From positions 1-64,000 of the forward strand of contig NZ_JFZC01000089.1 in NCBI RefSeq assembly GCF_000648615.1: a stretch of DNA of 64,000 bases. The letters run 5' to 3'. The DNA comes from Sporolactobacillus terrae DSM 11697. GTDB taxonomy: Bacteria; Bacillota; Bacilli; Bacillales; Sporolactobacillaceae. The notes beneath the pieces were generated by a model. That model made no database searches. It had not been told where the DNA came from and saw only the letters and a program-made list of their open reading frames with translations. Each line of letters opens with the position of its first letter. Position 1 is the first letter of the stretch. Both the position numbers and the translations under genes were made by a program. Below are positions 46,005 to 55,779 of the stretch, piece after piece.

Positions 46005-48218
46005 ATGAATCAAAGCAAAAGAAGATTAATAAGCTTTTGGACAGGAATAGTCGGCACGATTTTCATGCTGGCTTTTTTTGTCATTATTGGGCGCTTCGTT
46101 TACATCGCTCAGGGGAAAAAAATTGATAACCATAATCTTTTGCAACTCGGTGAAAAACAGTGGTCGCAGTATAAGGTTGTCGATGAAAAAAGAGGAACCA
46201 TTTATTCTTCGAACGGACGAATTCTTGCTGAAGATGTTCCTGCTTACACGTTGTATGCGATTTTAAGCCCGAAAAGTGATAACTATGTGAAGAATAAGCA
46301 AAAAACAGCAGAGAAGCTGGCACCGATCTTAGGAATGAAGGTCTCGGATATTCTACAAAGACTCAATAAAAATGTTTATCAGGTAGAATTCGGAGCTAAG
46401 GGCAAGATGCTGAGCTATAAGACAAAACAGGCCATTGATCAATTAAAGCTTCCGGGGATTGGTTATATTACGGAATCGAAGCGCTATTATCCGAATCAGT
46501 CAAGTGCTGCCTACACACTTGGTTTTACGCAAATGAACTCGGAAAAAAATCAGCAAAAAGGTGTGTTTGGCATTGAACAATCACTGGACAACTATTTAAC
46601 GGAAAAAGACGGATCCATTCGTTATTACCGCAGCCTTACCGGTGTTCCCATCCCGGATGAAAAACAGAAAATGACAAAGTCCGTTCCTGGCAAAAATGTT
46701 TATCTGACGCTGAATTCACGAATTCAAACGGTTTTGGATCAAACGATGTCCAGTGTTCAGGAAAAATACAAGCCGGAAAATATAATTGGTGTTGTAGCTG
46801 ATCCTAAAACAGGGAAACTATTGGCAATGTCCAGTTACCCGACTTTTAACCCGAATAAGCGCGACATTAAGCAGTTCAGCAATGCACCGATCGCACTTCC
46901 TTACGAACCTGGTTCGGTCATGAAGACATTTACGGTAGCATCGGCCATTGACGCTGGCGTGTACAATGGTTCGGCGACCTATGCATCCGGTGACTACAAA
47001 ACAGATGGCGGGACAATTCATGATTGGCGGCGTCAAGGCTGGGGAACGATCACGTTTGACCAAGGATTTGAATTGTCATCAAATGTAGGGATGGCAGTGT
47101 TGACCGATAAATATTTGGGAACGGACAAGCTGAGCGATTATTTGCGTAAATTTGGTTTCATGCAAAAAACAGGCATTGATCTCCCTGGCGAGCGCTCAAG
47201 CGTTGTCAATTGGCGCTGGAGACTAGATAAATTGGAGGCTTCATTTGGACAAGCCTCAGCGTTCACAGCGATGCAGATCGTTCAAGCTGCGACTGCGGTT
47301 GCAAACAACGGGAAAATGATGCGTCCCTATATCGTCGATCATGTTGTGAATCCAGAGACGAACAAGACCGTGTTGCAGCACAAGCCGGTTGTTACTGGAC
47401 ATCCGATTTCTGCCTCAGCTGCTGAACAGACTCGAGCGCTGATGCGCAAAGTAGTAACAGACAAAAATGTCGTCAACGGGACAAGTGCGACCGGCCTGAA
47501 TTATGATCTCCCTGGATATGACGTTATTGGCAAAACAGGCACTGCGCAGATCTCCTTAAACGGGAACTATTTATATGGCAAAAATAATTACATCCACTCT
47601 TTTCTAGGTATGGCACCTGAAAAAGACCCGAAGTTGATCGTTTATGTTGCAGTCAAACAACCGCAGCTTAAAGCAACCGAACTGGGACCTGAGCCGGTGG
47701 CCGACATTGTGCGCCCAGTGATGACCAGTGCACTTCAATATCTTCAAGTAGACAAAAAAGCAAGCACGGCAACGGAGAAGACCAAACTTTCTTCTGTCAA
47801 AGCGGCCGATTATACCGGACAAAGTATGGAAGAAACGGCGAATGCTCTAAAGGCAAAAGGCATCGTTCCGATTCAAATTGGCTCAGGAACGATTCGAAAT
47901 CAGTTGCCTTATCCGGGAGAACGCGTGTACGCCGGCAGTAAATTCATCTTATCCGGCGATGTGCAAAAGAAGATGCCTGATTTAAGCGGTTGGTCTATGG
48001 CCGATATCATGAAACTGGCGGATTTGGAAGAGCTTAAGCTCGTGACTAAGGGCAATGGCTTTGCATCGGATCAAAGTATTCCAAAAGGTGCAGAGTTGAA
48101 AGCAGGACGCACGCTGACCGTCACTTTGACAGGCGAAAAGAAGAACTCGTCGGAAGGTGCATCACATGTGCCGGCAACATCGTCCGCTTCTGAGTCGGGA
48201 ACCTCAGATAACCCGTAA
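46005..48218 (+). CDS. pbpB: Penicillin-binding protein 2B, septal transpeptidase
   Basis: 737 residues. An N-terminal anchor (about 12-35), a dimerisation domain, then the transpeptidase domain with Ser304 in YEPGSVMK, SSN in FELSSNVGMA and KTG from Lys510 in IGKTGTAQ. Two C-terminal PASTA domains cover about 610-725. It cross-links septal peptidoglycan with FtsW. Domain content and length match B. subtilis PBP2B (716). The C-terminal tail is Ser/Ala-rich. Confidence 0.95.
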   Translation: MNQSKRRLISFWTGIVGTIFMLAFFVIIGRFVYIAQGKKIDNHNLLQLGEKQWSQYKVVDEKRGTIYSSNGRILAEDVPAYTLYAILSPKSDNYVKNKQKTAEKLAPILGMKVSDILQRLNKNVYQVEFGAKGKMLSYKTKQAIDQLKLPGIGYITESKRYYPNQSSAAYTLGFTQMNSEKNQQKGVFGIEQSLDNYLTEKDGSIRYYRSLTGVPIPDEKQKMTKSVPGKNVYLTLNSRIQTVLDQTMSSVQEKYKPENIIGVVADPKTGKLLAMSSYPTFNPNKRDIKQFSNAPIALPYEPGSVMKTFTVASAIDAGVYNGSATYASGDYKTDGGTIHDWRRQGWGTITFDQGFELSSNVGMAVLTDKYLGTDKLSDYLRKFGFMQKTGIDLPGERSSVVNWRWRLDKLEASFGQASAFTAMQIVQAATAVANNGKMMRPYIVDHVVNPETNKTVLQHKPVVTGHPISASAAEQTRALMRKVVTDKNVVNGTSATGLNYDLPGYDVIGKTGTAQISLNGNYLYGKNNYIHSFLGMAPEKDPKLIVYVAVKQPQLKATELGPEPVADIVRPVMTSALQYLQVDKKASTATEKTKLSSVKAADYTGQSMEETANALKAKGIVPIQIGSGTIRNQLPYPGERVYAGSKFILSGDVQKKMPDLSGWSMADIMKLADLEELKLVTKGNGFASDQSIPKGAELKAGRTLTVTLTGEKKNSSEGASHVPATSSASESGTSDNP

Positions 48219-48294
48219 ATCATTGGAAGCTCGTTCTATTTTTCTTGAACTGCTCATATGGGTAGGACAAGGAAGATAGGAGGGAGGCTTACCT

Positions 48295-50235
48295 GTGCGT
48301 ATTTCGAACGTGACCGTCAAAAGACGGTTGTTGTTTTTTTTGACGATTGGATTGATTGCTTTTGCAATCTTTATTGCGAGACTTGCTTATTTGCAGATCT
48401 TTGAAAATAATTGGCTGATGAATTACGCACTGAATTCGTGGAGCAGAGAAATTCCCTATGAGGCCGAACGTGGACGAATCTTGGATACTCGAGGCAAGGT
48501 GCTGGCGACTAATGTGAGCAGTCCGTCTGTCTTGGTTGTCCCCCGTCAAGTCAAGGATAAAAATAAGACAGCGGATCAGCTGTCTTCTGTACTGAACATG
48601 AGCAAGAAGCGCGCGTATGAGAAAATCTCAAAAAACGAGTCCATTGTCCGCATTACCCCCGAGGGAAGAAAAATCTCAAATGAGAAGGCAGCCGAAGTGA
48701 AAGCACTGGGCCTTCCAGGCGTCTTTGTTGCTGAAGATTTTAAACGGGACTATCCAAAAGGAAACTTTTTGGCCCATGTACTAGGGTTTGCCGGCATTGA
48801 CAATCAAGGTCTTACCGGACTGGAATCCTACTACAATGAAGGTTTGGAAGGAAAAGACGGACATGTTGCCTTTTTCTCAGACGTGAACGGGAATCGAATG
48901 TCTGATCTCAAGGATGAGTATATTCCGCCCAAAAGCGGTGCGAGTCTAATGCTGACCGTTGATTCACGTGTGCAGTCCATCGTAGAGCGCGAGTTGAACA
49001 ATGCTGTTGCTGCTTATCATCCGGATAGTGCTTTGGCGATTGCTATGGATCCGAATACCGGTGCAATACTCGGCATGTCATCGAAACCAGATTATAATCC
49101 CGAAAAATATAAGACCGTTTCACCGGACGTGTATAATCACAACTTGCCGATTTGGAAGACCTATGAACCCGGTTCAACATTTAAAGTTATCACGCTTTCA
49201 GCAGCACTTCAGGAGAAAGCCGTTGACCTTAAAAAGGATCATTTTTATGATTCAGGTTCTATTGAGGTTGGCGGGGCACATCTTCACTGCTGGAAGAAAG
49301 GCGGGCATGGCTCCGAGTCATTTTTGGAAGTCGTTCAGAATTCCTGCAACCCTGGTTTTGTCGCTTTGGGCGAGCGAATCGGGAAGGACAAATTGTTTTC
49401 TTATATTGATAAATTTGGCTTCGGCGTCAAAACGGGGATTGATCTTCAAGGCGAAGCGAAAGGGATCTTGTTCAACAAAGATAAGATCGGACCGCTGGAA
49501 GCTGCAACGACAGCATTCGGTCAAGGGGTTTCGGTCACCCCGATTCAGCAAATAACTGCAGTATCCGCTGCGATCAACGGCGGGTACCTCTATCAGCCGC
49601 AACTTGCAAAAGCGTGGGTAGACACAGATACCGGCAAGGTCATCAACCGCATTGAACCCGTCATGAAGCGAAAAGTGATCTCTGAGAATACGTCCAAGCA
49701 GGTGCGAGATACGCTTGAAAGTGTTGTTGCTCAAGGAACCGGCCGAAATGCGTTTGTTCAAGGCTATCGTGTAGGAGGAAAAACAGGTACCGCACAAAAA
49801 GTAGATCCGAAAACGGGACGCTACTTGAGTAATGATTATATTGTGTCTTTTATGGGCTTTGCGCCGGCAGATAATCCGAAAATTACTGTTTATGTCTCAA
49901 TTGACCATCCCAAAAATACCGTTCAATTTGGCGGTACCGTCTCTGCACCGATTGCCGGACGAATCATTGGCGACAGTCTGAGTGCGATGGGGGTCAAGAA
50001 ACAAAAAGGCGGTCTTGAGAAAGAAGTGCGCTATCCAGATCAGCCGATGATTAAAATTCCGGATCTTAAGGGTATGGATAAAAACGATTTGCGAAATGCC
50101 CTGTTTAACTTAAAACTTGAAACAAAAGGTGATGGCGATGTTGTGACCATGCAATCGCCGAAACCAGGAATTAAGGTCAAACAAGGTTCAACAATAATGG
50201 TGTACTTAGGTGACAAAAAGAAGGCAGACGATTAA
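48295..50235 (+). CDS. spoVD: Stage V sporulation transpeptidase SpoVD
   Basis: 646 residues from GTG 48295, after GGAGGGAGG. Class B PBP: anchor at about 12-32, active-site Ser294 in EPGSTFK, SCN in VQNSCNPGF and Lys496 in GGKTGTAQK. One PASTA domain at the C terminus (IPDLKGMDKNDLRNALFNLKL, about 585-640) distinguishes it from PBP2B. SpoVD works with SpoVE (55780) on the spore cortex. Its own sigma-E promoter would be expected in the 3' part of pbpB; I cannot place it confidently. Confidence 0.95.
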   Translation: MRISNVTVKRRLLFFLTIGLIAFAIFIARLAYLQIFENNWLMNYALNSWSREIPYEAERGRILDTRGKVLATNVSSPSVLVVPRQVKDKNKTADQLSSVLNMSKKRAYEKISKNESIVRITPEGRKISNEKAAEVKALGLPGVFVAEDFKRDYPKGNFLAHVLGFAGIDNQGLTGLESYYNEGLEGKDGHVAFFSDVNGNRMSDLKDEYIPPKSGASLMLTVDSRVQSIVERELNNAVAAYHPDSALAIAMDPNTGAILGMSSKPDYNPEKYKTVSPDVYNHNLPIWKTYEPGSTFKVITLSAALQEKAVDLKKDHFYDSGSIEVGGAHLHCWKKGGHGSESFLEVVQNSCNPGFVALGERIGKDKLFSYIDKFGFGVKTGIDLQGEAKGILFNKDKIGPLEAATTAFGQGVSVTPIQQITAVSAAINGGYLYQPQLAKAWVDTDTGKVINRIEPVMKRKVISENTSKQVRDTLESVVAQGTGRNAFVQGYRVGGKTGTAQKVDPKTGRYLSNDYIVSFMGFAPADNPKITVYVSIDHPKNTVQFGGTVSAPIAGRIIGDSLSAMGVKKQKGGLEKEVRYPDQPMIKIPDLKGMDKNDLRNALFNLKLETKGDGDVVTMQSPKPGIKVKQGSTIMVYLGDKKKADD

Positions 50236-50253
50236 AATAAGCAATGGACGTTC

Positions 50254-50282
50254 GGGAGCCGGTGCGCGTAATGCCGGCTCCC
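50254..50282 (+). other. GC-rich hairpin between spoVD and murE
   Basis: GGGAGCCGG (50254-50262) pairs with CCGGCTCCC (50274-50282). No T tract follows, so it is probably not a full terminator; a second hairpin (GCTGTTTCAGC with GCTGAAGCAGT) lies at about 50349-50375. They may protect or attenuate the transcript. Confidence 0.5.
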
Positions 50283-50413
50283 CGAGCATACATAACTAAG
50301 CGGGGGGCTGTGCCTGGTCTTGATCATGCATTAACCTTGAAAAAACGCTGTTTCAGCGTGTGCTGAAGCAGTGCACCGCTTTGACATTAAGATGACGAGG
50401 GACGTGTCAAATA

Positions 50414-51889
50414 ATGAAACTTTCCGATTGCCTGAAGGCACTTGATATTTTCAGACAAGAAGGAGCAGGAAACCCTGAGATTGATGAGCTTATGATTGAT
50501 TCGAGATTGGTAAAGCCCGGATCACTATTCTTTTGTATAAAAGGTCATCACGTTGACGGCCATCGTTTTGCGCAACAAGCGCAAGCGAGCGGTGCATCAG
50601 CGATTGTTGCTCAAGATGCAGTTGATGTTTCTATCCCGGTGATTCGGGTGAACGATACGCACCGTGCACTGGCCATGATCTCGGATTATTTTTATGGGCA
50701 GCCGAGCCATGATTTGTTTCTGCTCGGTGTTACAGGAACGAATGGGAAGACAACCATTACGTACCTTGTGCAGGCAATTCAAGAAGCGGCCGGCATAAAT
50801 ACCGGTTTAATTGGTACAATGGGTATGCATTATAAAAATAAATCGATTCCGGTCCAGAATACTACACCTGAAGTCCATTTAATTCATCAAAATTTAGCGA
50901 AAATGAAGGCTGAAGGGGCAGTCTCGGTCGTTCTGGAAGCTTCCTCGAACGCGCTTTATGATGGTCGATTACATGGTTGCGCCTTTAATGTAGGTGTTTT
51001 TACGAATTTAACTGAGGACCATTTGGATCTTCATGGAACGATGAAAGACTACATGTATGCAAAGAGTCTACTTTTTTCGCAGCTTGGAAATTGCTACGGC
51101 ATTGGACAGAAAAGGGCTGCAGTTTTGAATGTAGATGATCCTGCATCAGAGGTCTATAAACACATGACTGCGGCTCATGTGATTACCTACGGAATTAATC
51201 ATTCCGCAGATTTTCGCGCGAAGGCAATCAAAATTAATCCATCGGGAACGGCGTTTATTCTAGAAAACGCCGGTCGTAGTTACCCGGTTTCAATGAAACT
51301 GATCGGCAAATTCAGTGTCTATAATGTGCTTGCGGCGCTTGCTGCTTGTTCCGTTTCAGGGATCGCTCTAGAAGCTATGATTCATACAGTGGAACAAATT
51401 AAAGGCGTGGCAGGACGATTTGAACCCGTTGATGCCGGTCAGGATTTCACAGTCATTGTCGATTACTCGCATACCCCGGACAGCTTAGAAAATGCCCTGA
51501 GCACGATCAAAGAATTTGCTCGAAAGCGTGTGATTACGATTGCAGGCTGCGGCGGTGATCGTGAGCGTGGCAAACGACCGATTATGGCAAAAATTGCTGT
51601 GGATAACAGCGATCTTGCTATTCTAACTGCTGATAATCCGCGAACCGAGGATCCCGAGCAAATTCTGCTGGAAATGGAAGCCGGCGTAAAGGGTCGGGAC
51701 TATCGAAAAATTCCCGACCGCCGAGAAGCCATTCGCGATGCGGTAAATGAAGCTGATAGCGGAGATATTCTATTGATCGCCGGTAAAGGGCATGAGGACT
51801 ATCAGATTATCGGAACAACAAAACACCATTTTGACGATCGAGAAGAAGCACGCAAAGCAATTCTTGAACGATTGAATCGGAATGAATAA
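50414..51889 (+). CDS. murE: UDP-MurNAc-tripeptide synthetase MurE
   Basis: 491 residues. The P-loop is GVTGTNGKTTITYL (about residues 109-122); NTTPEVHL and ASSNALYDGRLHG bind substrate; TADNPRTEDP (about 405) contains the DNPR box that selects meso-diaminopimelate rather than lysine. This agrees with dapH-dapL in the same window and with an A1-gamma type wall. It adds DAP to UDP-MurNAc-L-Ala-D-Glu in the cytosol. The ATG is preceded by GACGAGGGA. Confidence 0.96.
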   Translation: MKLSDCLKALDIFRQEGAGNPEIDELMIDSRLVKPGSLFFCIKGHHVDGHRFAQQAQASGASAIVAQDAVDVSIPVIRVNDTHRALAMISDYFYGQPSHDLFLLGVTGTNGKTTITYLVQAIQEAAGINTGLIGTMGMHYKNKSIPVQNTTPEVHLIHQNLAKMKAEGAVSVVLEASSNALYDGRLHGCAFNVGVFTNLTEDHLDLHGTMKDYMYAKSLLFSQLGNCYGIGQKRAAVLNVDDPASEVYKHMTAAHVITYGINHSADFRAKAIKINPSGTAFILENAGRSYPVSMKLIGKFSVYNVLAALAACSVSGIALEAMIHTVEQIKGVAGRFEPVDAGQDFTVIVDYSHTPDSLENALSTIKEFARKRVITIAGCGGDRERGKRPIMAKIAVDNSDLAILTADNPRTEDPEQILLEMEAGVKGRDYRKIPDRREAIRDAVNEADSGDILLIAGKGHEDYQIIGTTKHHFDDREEARKAILERLNRNE

Positions 51890-51924
51890 ACGGACGTACT
51901 GTTCGCATTAAGGGAGCGTAACCA

Positions 51925-53313
51925 ATGAGTATTGGTATCGATATAATCAGAGGTCAAGCGATTCAATCGATCGGATCTGCCGATCATTTGATCGGTCGCT
52001 TGGCGATCATGACAGACAGCCGCAAGCCGCATCGAAACAGCCTTTTTGTACCTTTAATCGGCGATCATTTCAACGGTCATCAGTTCATCAATAAGGCCAT
52101 TGAAAATGGAGCTTCAGCAGCGCTCTGGATGGAAAGGGAGCCTCTTCCGCAGGATCTGCCCGCGAATTTTCCTCTCTTTCTCGTTCGCGATACGTTAAAA
52201 GCACTTCAGAACATGGCGAAGAGTTATCTGAATCAAGTGCAGCCAAAGGTCATCGCGGTTACCGGATCTAATGGGAAAACGACGACCAAGGACATGCTCT
52301 ACAGCATCCTTCAAGGCGCGTTTCGGACATTTAAAACGCAAGGAAATTTGAATAATCATATCGGCGTTCCGTTGACGATCCTTGCGATGCCTGAGGACAC
52401 AGAGGTTCTCGTGCTGGAAATGGGGATGAATCATTTTGGCGAACTGACTTTTCTCAGCCAGATCGCCAAACCGAATGTTGCATTGATCACGAATATCGGC
52501 GAGTCGCATATCGAATATCTTGGCAGCCGTGCGGGCATTGCTAAGGCAAAACTCGAAATCGTAAATGGCTTGAAGAAACATGGAACGCTGATCATTGACG
52601 GTGACGAACCGCTGCTTGCCCCTGTTCAGACCAACGCTTTTCAGATTGTGCGTTGCGGTTATGGCGATCATAATAATTGGCATATTGAGGATGTCGAGGA
52701 GTCGCTGACGGGTACGCGATTCTCTCTAAGAGGACAGAAACATCCGTTTGATCTGCCGGTGCTTGGCAAGCATAATGTGAAAAACGCAGCGCTCAGCTTT
52801 GCAGCTGCTCGAGTCATCGGCACAGAAGTTGACACGATTCGTCATGGGCTCGCACATTTGCAACTGACCCATTTGCGGTTTGAACGAATAAACGGACTGA
52901 ACGGCTCTTTGCTCATTAACGATTGCTATAACGCGAATCCGACATCAATGAAGGCATCGCTTGAAACATTGAAAAATTTGTCTGGATATGATCGGCGTGT
53001 TGCTGTGCTTGGCGATATGTATGAGCTTGGAAAAAATGAGAAAGTCATGCATAAAGGTGTTGCAGCAGAATTGACGCCACCGTTAACACATGTAGTTACC
53101 ATTGGCGACAAAGGGGCTTGGATTGCTGATGGTTTACGCGAACAAAGCAGCGATTCTGCCGTTGAGGTTCGCGTCTATAAAACGAAGAAAGAAGCACTTC
53201 CGTACCTTCAATCGCTTCTGGATGCGAGGACTGTTATGTTGTTTAAAGCGTCGCGGCGAATGGCACTTGAACAACTCTCCAGCCATCTTCAGGCAGAAGC
53301 GCCTGCAGACTAA
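51925..53313 (+). CDS. murF: UDP-MurNAc-tripeptide-D-Ala-D-Ala ligase MurF
   Basis: 462 residues. ATP site AVTGSNGKTTTKDML (about 108-122), then NLNNHIGVPLTIL, LEMGMNHFGEL and the substrate loop LINDCYNANPTSMKASL (about 331-347). It adds D-Ala-D-Ala to the MurE product, completing the pentapeptide precursor. 35 bases after murE, 62 bases before mraY. Confidence 0.95.
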   Translation: MSIGIDIIRGQAIQSIGSADHLIGRLAIMTDSRKPHRNSLFVPLIGDHFNGHQFINKAIENGASAALWMEREPLPQDLPANFPLFLVRDTLKALQNMAKSYLNQVQPKVIAVTGSNGKTTTKDMLYSILQGAFRTFKTQGNLNNHIGVPLTILAMPEDTEVLVLEMGMNHFGELTFLSQIAKPNVALITNIGESHIEYLGSRAGIAKAKLEIVNGLKKHGTLIIDGDEPLLAPVQTNAFQIVRCGYGDHNNWHIEDVEESLTGTRFSLRGQKHPFDLPVLGKHNVKNAALSFAAARVIGTEVDTIRHGLAHLQLTHLRFERINGLNGSLLINDCYNANPTSMKASLETLKNLSGYDRRVAVLGDMYELGKNEKVMHKGVAAELTPPLTHVVTIGDKGAWIADGLREQSSDSAVEVRVYKTKKEALPYLQSLLDARTVMLFKASRRMALEQLSSHLQAEAPAD

Positions 53314-53375
53314 CGAATCTTTTGATATGATCGAGATAATTGTATGCCGCGTATTTTAAAGGAGCGAAAGGATTT

Positions 53376-54353
53376 ATGACATTGACATTATTATTTGGTT
53401 TATCGATCTCTTTTCTTGTAACCCTTGTTTTTGCACCTTTTTTTATCCCGATGCTGCGGAGACTTCACTTTGGTCAGTATATCCGTGAGGAAGGGCCGCA
53501 GAGTCATCAAAAAAAGAGCGGAACACCAACAATGGGCGGTGTTATTTTCTTGATTGGACTGCTCATCGGAATTCTGGTTATGGGCCTTAAATACCATGTA
53601 ACAACACCGGAAACTTACATGCTGCTCTTTGTGACCTTTGGGTTCGGGCTTGTTGGATTACTTGATGATTTTATTAAGATTGTCATGAAACGAAATATGG
53701 GACTGACTTCGAAACAGAAAATGGCCGCGCAAATTGTTATTTCTGTGGTTTTCTGGTTCATTTTCACCTCCTATGATTATTCGACTTATCTGTCGTTCCC
53801 GGGTACAAATGTTATGATCAATCTTTCTTGGTTTTATCCGGTATTTGTTGTTTTTCTATTGATCGGTGTTCCAAATGCAACGAATTTGACGGATGGCATG
53901 GACGGATTGCTGACCGGGCTATCCATCATCGCTTTTGCTGCGTATGCCGTCATTTCATGGTACGCCATGAATCTTGGTGTTGCTGTTTTTGCGATGGTGA
54001 TGCTGGGTGCGCTGCTGGGTTTTCTCATTTTTAATGCCCATCCTGCTCGTGTGTTCATGGGCGATACCGGATCGCTTGCTATCGGCGGTGCACTTGCCGG
54101 TATGGCGATTTTGACAAATACAGAAATTCTTCTGGCCATTATTGGCGGTGTGTTTGCGATTGAAACATTGTCTGTCATTATACAAGTCATTTCATTTAAA
54201 ACAACTGGACGGCGTATCTTCAAAATGAGTCCGATTCATCATCACTTTGAATTGACCGGATGGTCTGAATGGAAGGTTGTTACGGTATTCTGGCTGGTTG
54301 GGCTGGCCCTTGCTGTAATTGGAATCTATTTGAAGGTGGGGATGATCAATTGA
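53376..54353 (+). CDS. mraY: Phospho-MurNAc-pentapeptide transferase MraY
   Basis: 325 residues from ATG 53376, after AAAGGA; the frame is open a little further upstream. About ten membrane helices. Catalytic loops are GPQSHQKKSGTPTMGG (about 34-50), GLLDDFIKI (about 95, Asp pair), NATNLTDGMDGL (about 168) and PIHHHFELTGWSE near 287-300 (HHH motif). It transfers phospho-MurNAc-pentapeptide to undecaprenyl phosphate, making lipid I. It overlaps murD by 4 bases. Confidence 0.96.
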   Translation: MTLTLLFGLSISFLVTLVFAPFFIPMLRRLHFGQYIREEGPQSHQKKSGTPTMGGVIFLIGLLIGILVMGLKYHVTTPETYMLLFVTFGFGLVGLLDDFIKIVMKRNMGLTSKQKMAAQIVISVVFWFIFTSYDYSTYLSFPGTNVMINLSWFYPVFVVFLLIGVPNATNLTDGMDGLLTGLSIIAFAAYAVISWYAMNLGVAVFAMVMLGALLGFLIFNAHPARVFMGDTGSLAIGGALAGMAILTNTEILLAIIGGVFAIETLSVIIQVISFKTTGRRIFKMSPIHHHFELTGWSEWKVVTVFWLVGLALAVIGIYLKVGMIN

Positions 54354-55714
54354 AAGCATTGGATACATTTGCAAATAAAAAAGTTCTTGTGCTCGGGTTA
54401 GCCAAAAGCGGATATGCTGCCGCTAAATTGATGAATGAACTTGGCGCCGATGTGACCGTTAATGATCGTGGCGACTTAAGCCAGAATGAGCACGCTAAGG
54501 CGCTTGTCAAACTGGGTGTACGGATCGTTGACGGCGGCCATCCATTAGAACTCATTGATCAAACGACGGCGTTGATGATCAAAAATCCAGGGATTCCATA
54601 TTCAAATCCGATGATTAAACGTGCAGAAACGCTCGGTATCCCCGTGGTTACGGAAGTTGAAATCGCCGGTCGGCTTGCCGATGCACAATTTATTGGCATT
54701 ACCGGATCAAACGGAAAAACCACAACAACCATGCTTATTGGCGAAATGATGAAGGGATCCGCCTATGAACCAATTGTTGCCGGAAATATCGGCACGGCTT
54801 TGACTTCGGTTGTTCAAAAGGCGAACGAGAAAAATGTGATTGTCGCCGAACTTTCCAGCTTTCAGCTTCAAGGGACGATAGATTTTCACCCGCATGTTGC
54901 GGTTGTCTTGAATATCTTCGACCATCATTTGGATTATCATGGAACCGTTGAAAACTACGCGAAGGCAAAAGCACAGATTACGGTTAATCAGACGGCAGAT
55001 GACGCGCTGGTTTATAACGCAGACAGCAAGCGGGTAGTTCAGTTCATCGCCGAGAAAACAAAAGCAAAAAAAGTACCTTTTTCACTAAAACAAAAAGTAG
55101 CAAATGGTGTATATGTTTCAGAAGAAACGATTTATTTCAAAGATCAGGCGATCATGAAAGTGGAAGAGATGGGGCTTCCTGGAGAGCATAACCTGATGAA
55201 TGCTTTGGCTGCAGTAGCCGTTGCAGGTGTATACGGCGTTTCAGTTCAGCATATGGCCGATGTTCTACGCTCTTTTAAGGGCGTGCGTCACCGTCTGGAA
55301 TATGTCGGGGTTGTCCAAGGACGTACGGTCTACAATGATTCAAAAGCAACAAACAGTATTGCTACTTCAAAAGCGTTGCATGCGTTCCCAAAAAAAGAGA
55401 TTGTATTGCTTGCTGGTGGACTTGATCGTGGGAATAGCTTTGATGTTCTGGTTCCCGATCTTGTCAAAGCGCCGATTAAAGCAGTACTTTTGTTTGGAGA
55501 AACCCAACAAAAATTGAAAGATGCCTGTTTGAAAGCCAAGATACCGCTCATTAAAGAAGTGGAAAATGTTGAGGCTGCAGTTCCTGAAGCATTCGCATTG
55601 TCACAACCGGGTGACGTCATCTTGCTTTCACCTGCTTGCGCAAGCTGGGATCAATACAAATCTTTTGAACAGCGCGGTGACATTTTTATCGCAGAAGTGA
55701 ATAAGTTTAGATAA
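54350..55714 (+). CDS. murD: UDP-MurNAc-L-Ala:D-Glu ligase MurD
   Basis: 454 residues from TTG 54350, which overlaps the mraY stop and follows AAGGTGGGG; the frame continues upstream inside mraY. KKVLVLGLAKSGYAAAKLM is the N-terminal Rossmann fold, GITGSNGKTTTTMLIGEM (about 113-130) the ATP site, and YNDSKATNSIATSKAL (about 327-342) and LLSPACASWDQYKSFEQRGD (about 420-440) the conserved C-terminal motifs. It adds D-Glu to UDP-MurNAc-L-Ala. Length fits B. subtilis MurD (451). Confidence 0.95.
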   Translation: MKALDTFANKKVLVLGLAKSGYAAAKLMNELGADVTVNDRGDLSQNEHAKALVKLGVRIVDGGHPLELIDQTTALMIKNPGIPYSNPMIKRAETLGIPVVTEVEIAGRLADAQFIGITGSNGKTTTTMLIGEMMKGSAYEPIVAGNIGTALTSVVQKANEKNVIVAELSSFQLQGTIDFHPHVAVVLNIFDHHLDYHGTVENYAKAKAQITVNQTADDALVYNADSKRVVQFIAEKTKAKKVPFSLKQKVANGVYVSEETIYFKDQAIMKVEEMGLPGEHNLMNALAAVAVAGVYGVSVQHMADVLRSFKGVRHRLEYVGVVQGRTVYNDSKATNSIATSKALHAFPKKEIVLLAGGLDRGNSFDVLVPDLVKAPIKAVLLFGETQQKLKDACLKAKIPLIKEVENVEAAVPEAFALSQPGDVILLSPACASWDQYKSFEQRGDIFIAEVNKFR

Positions 55715-55779
55715 GGGGACAGGCCGGGTAAGGTTTGGTGTCGGCAATTTGGGTCCCCGATCTGAACGGAGTGTTGCAC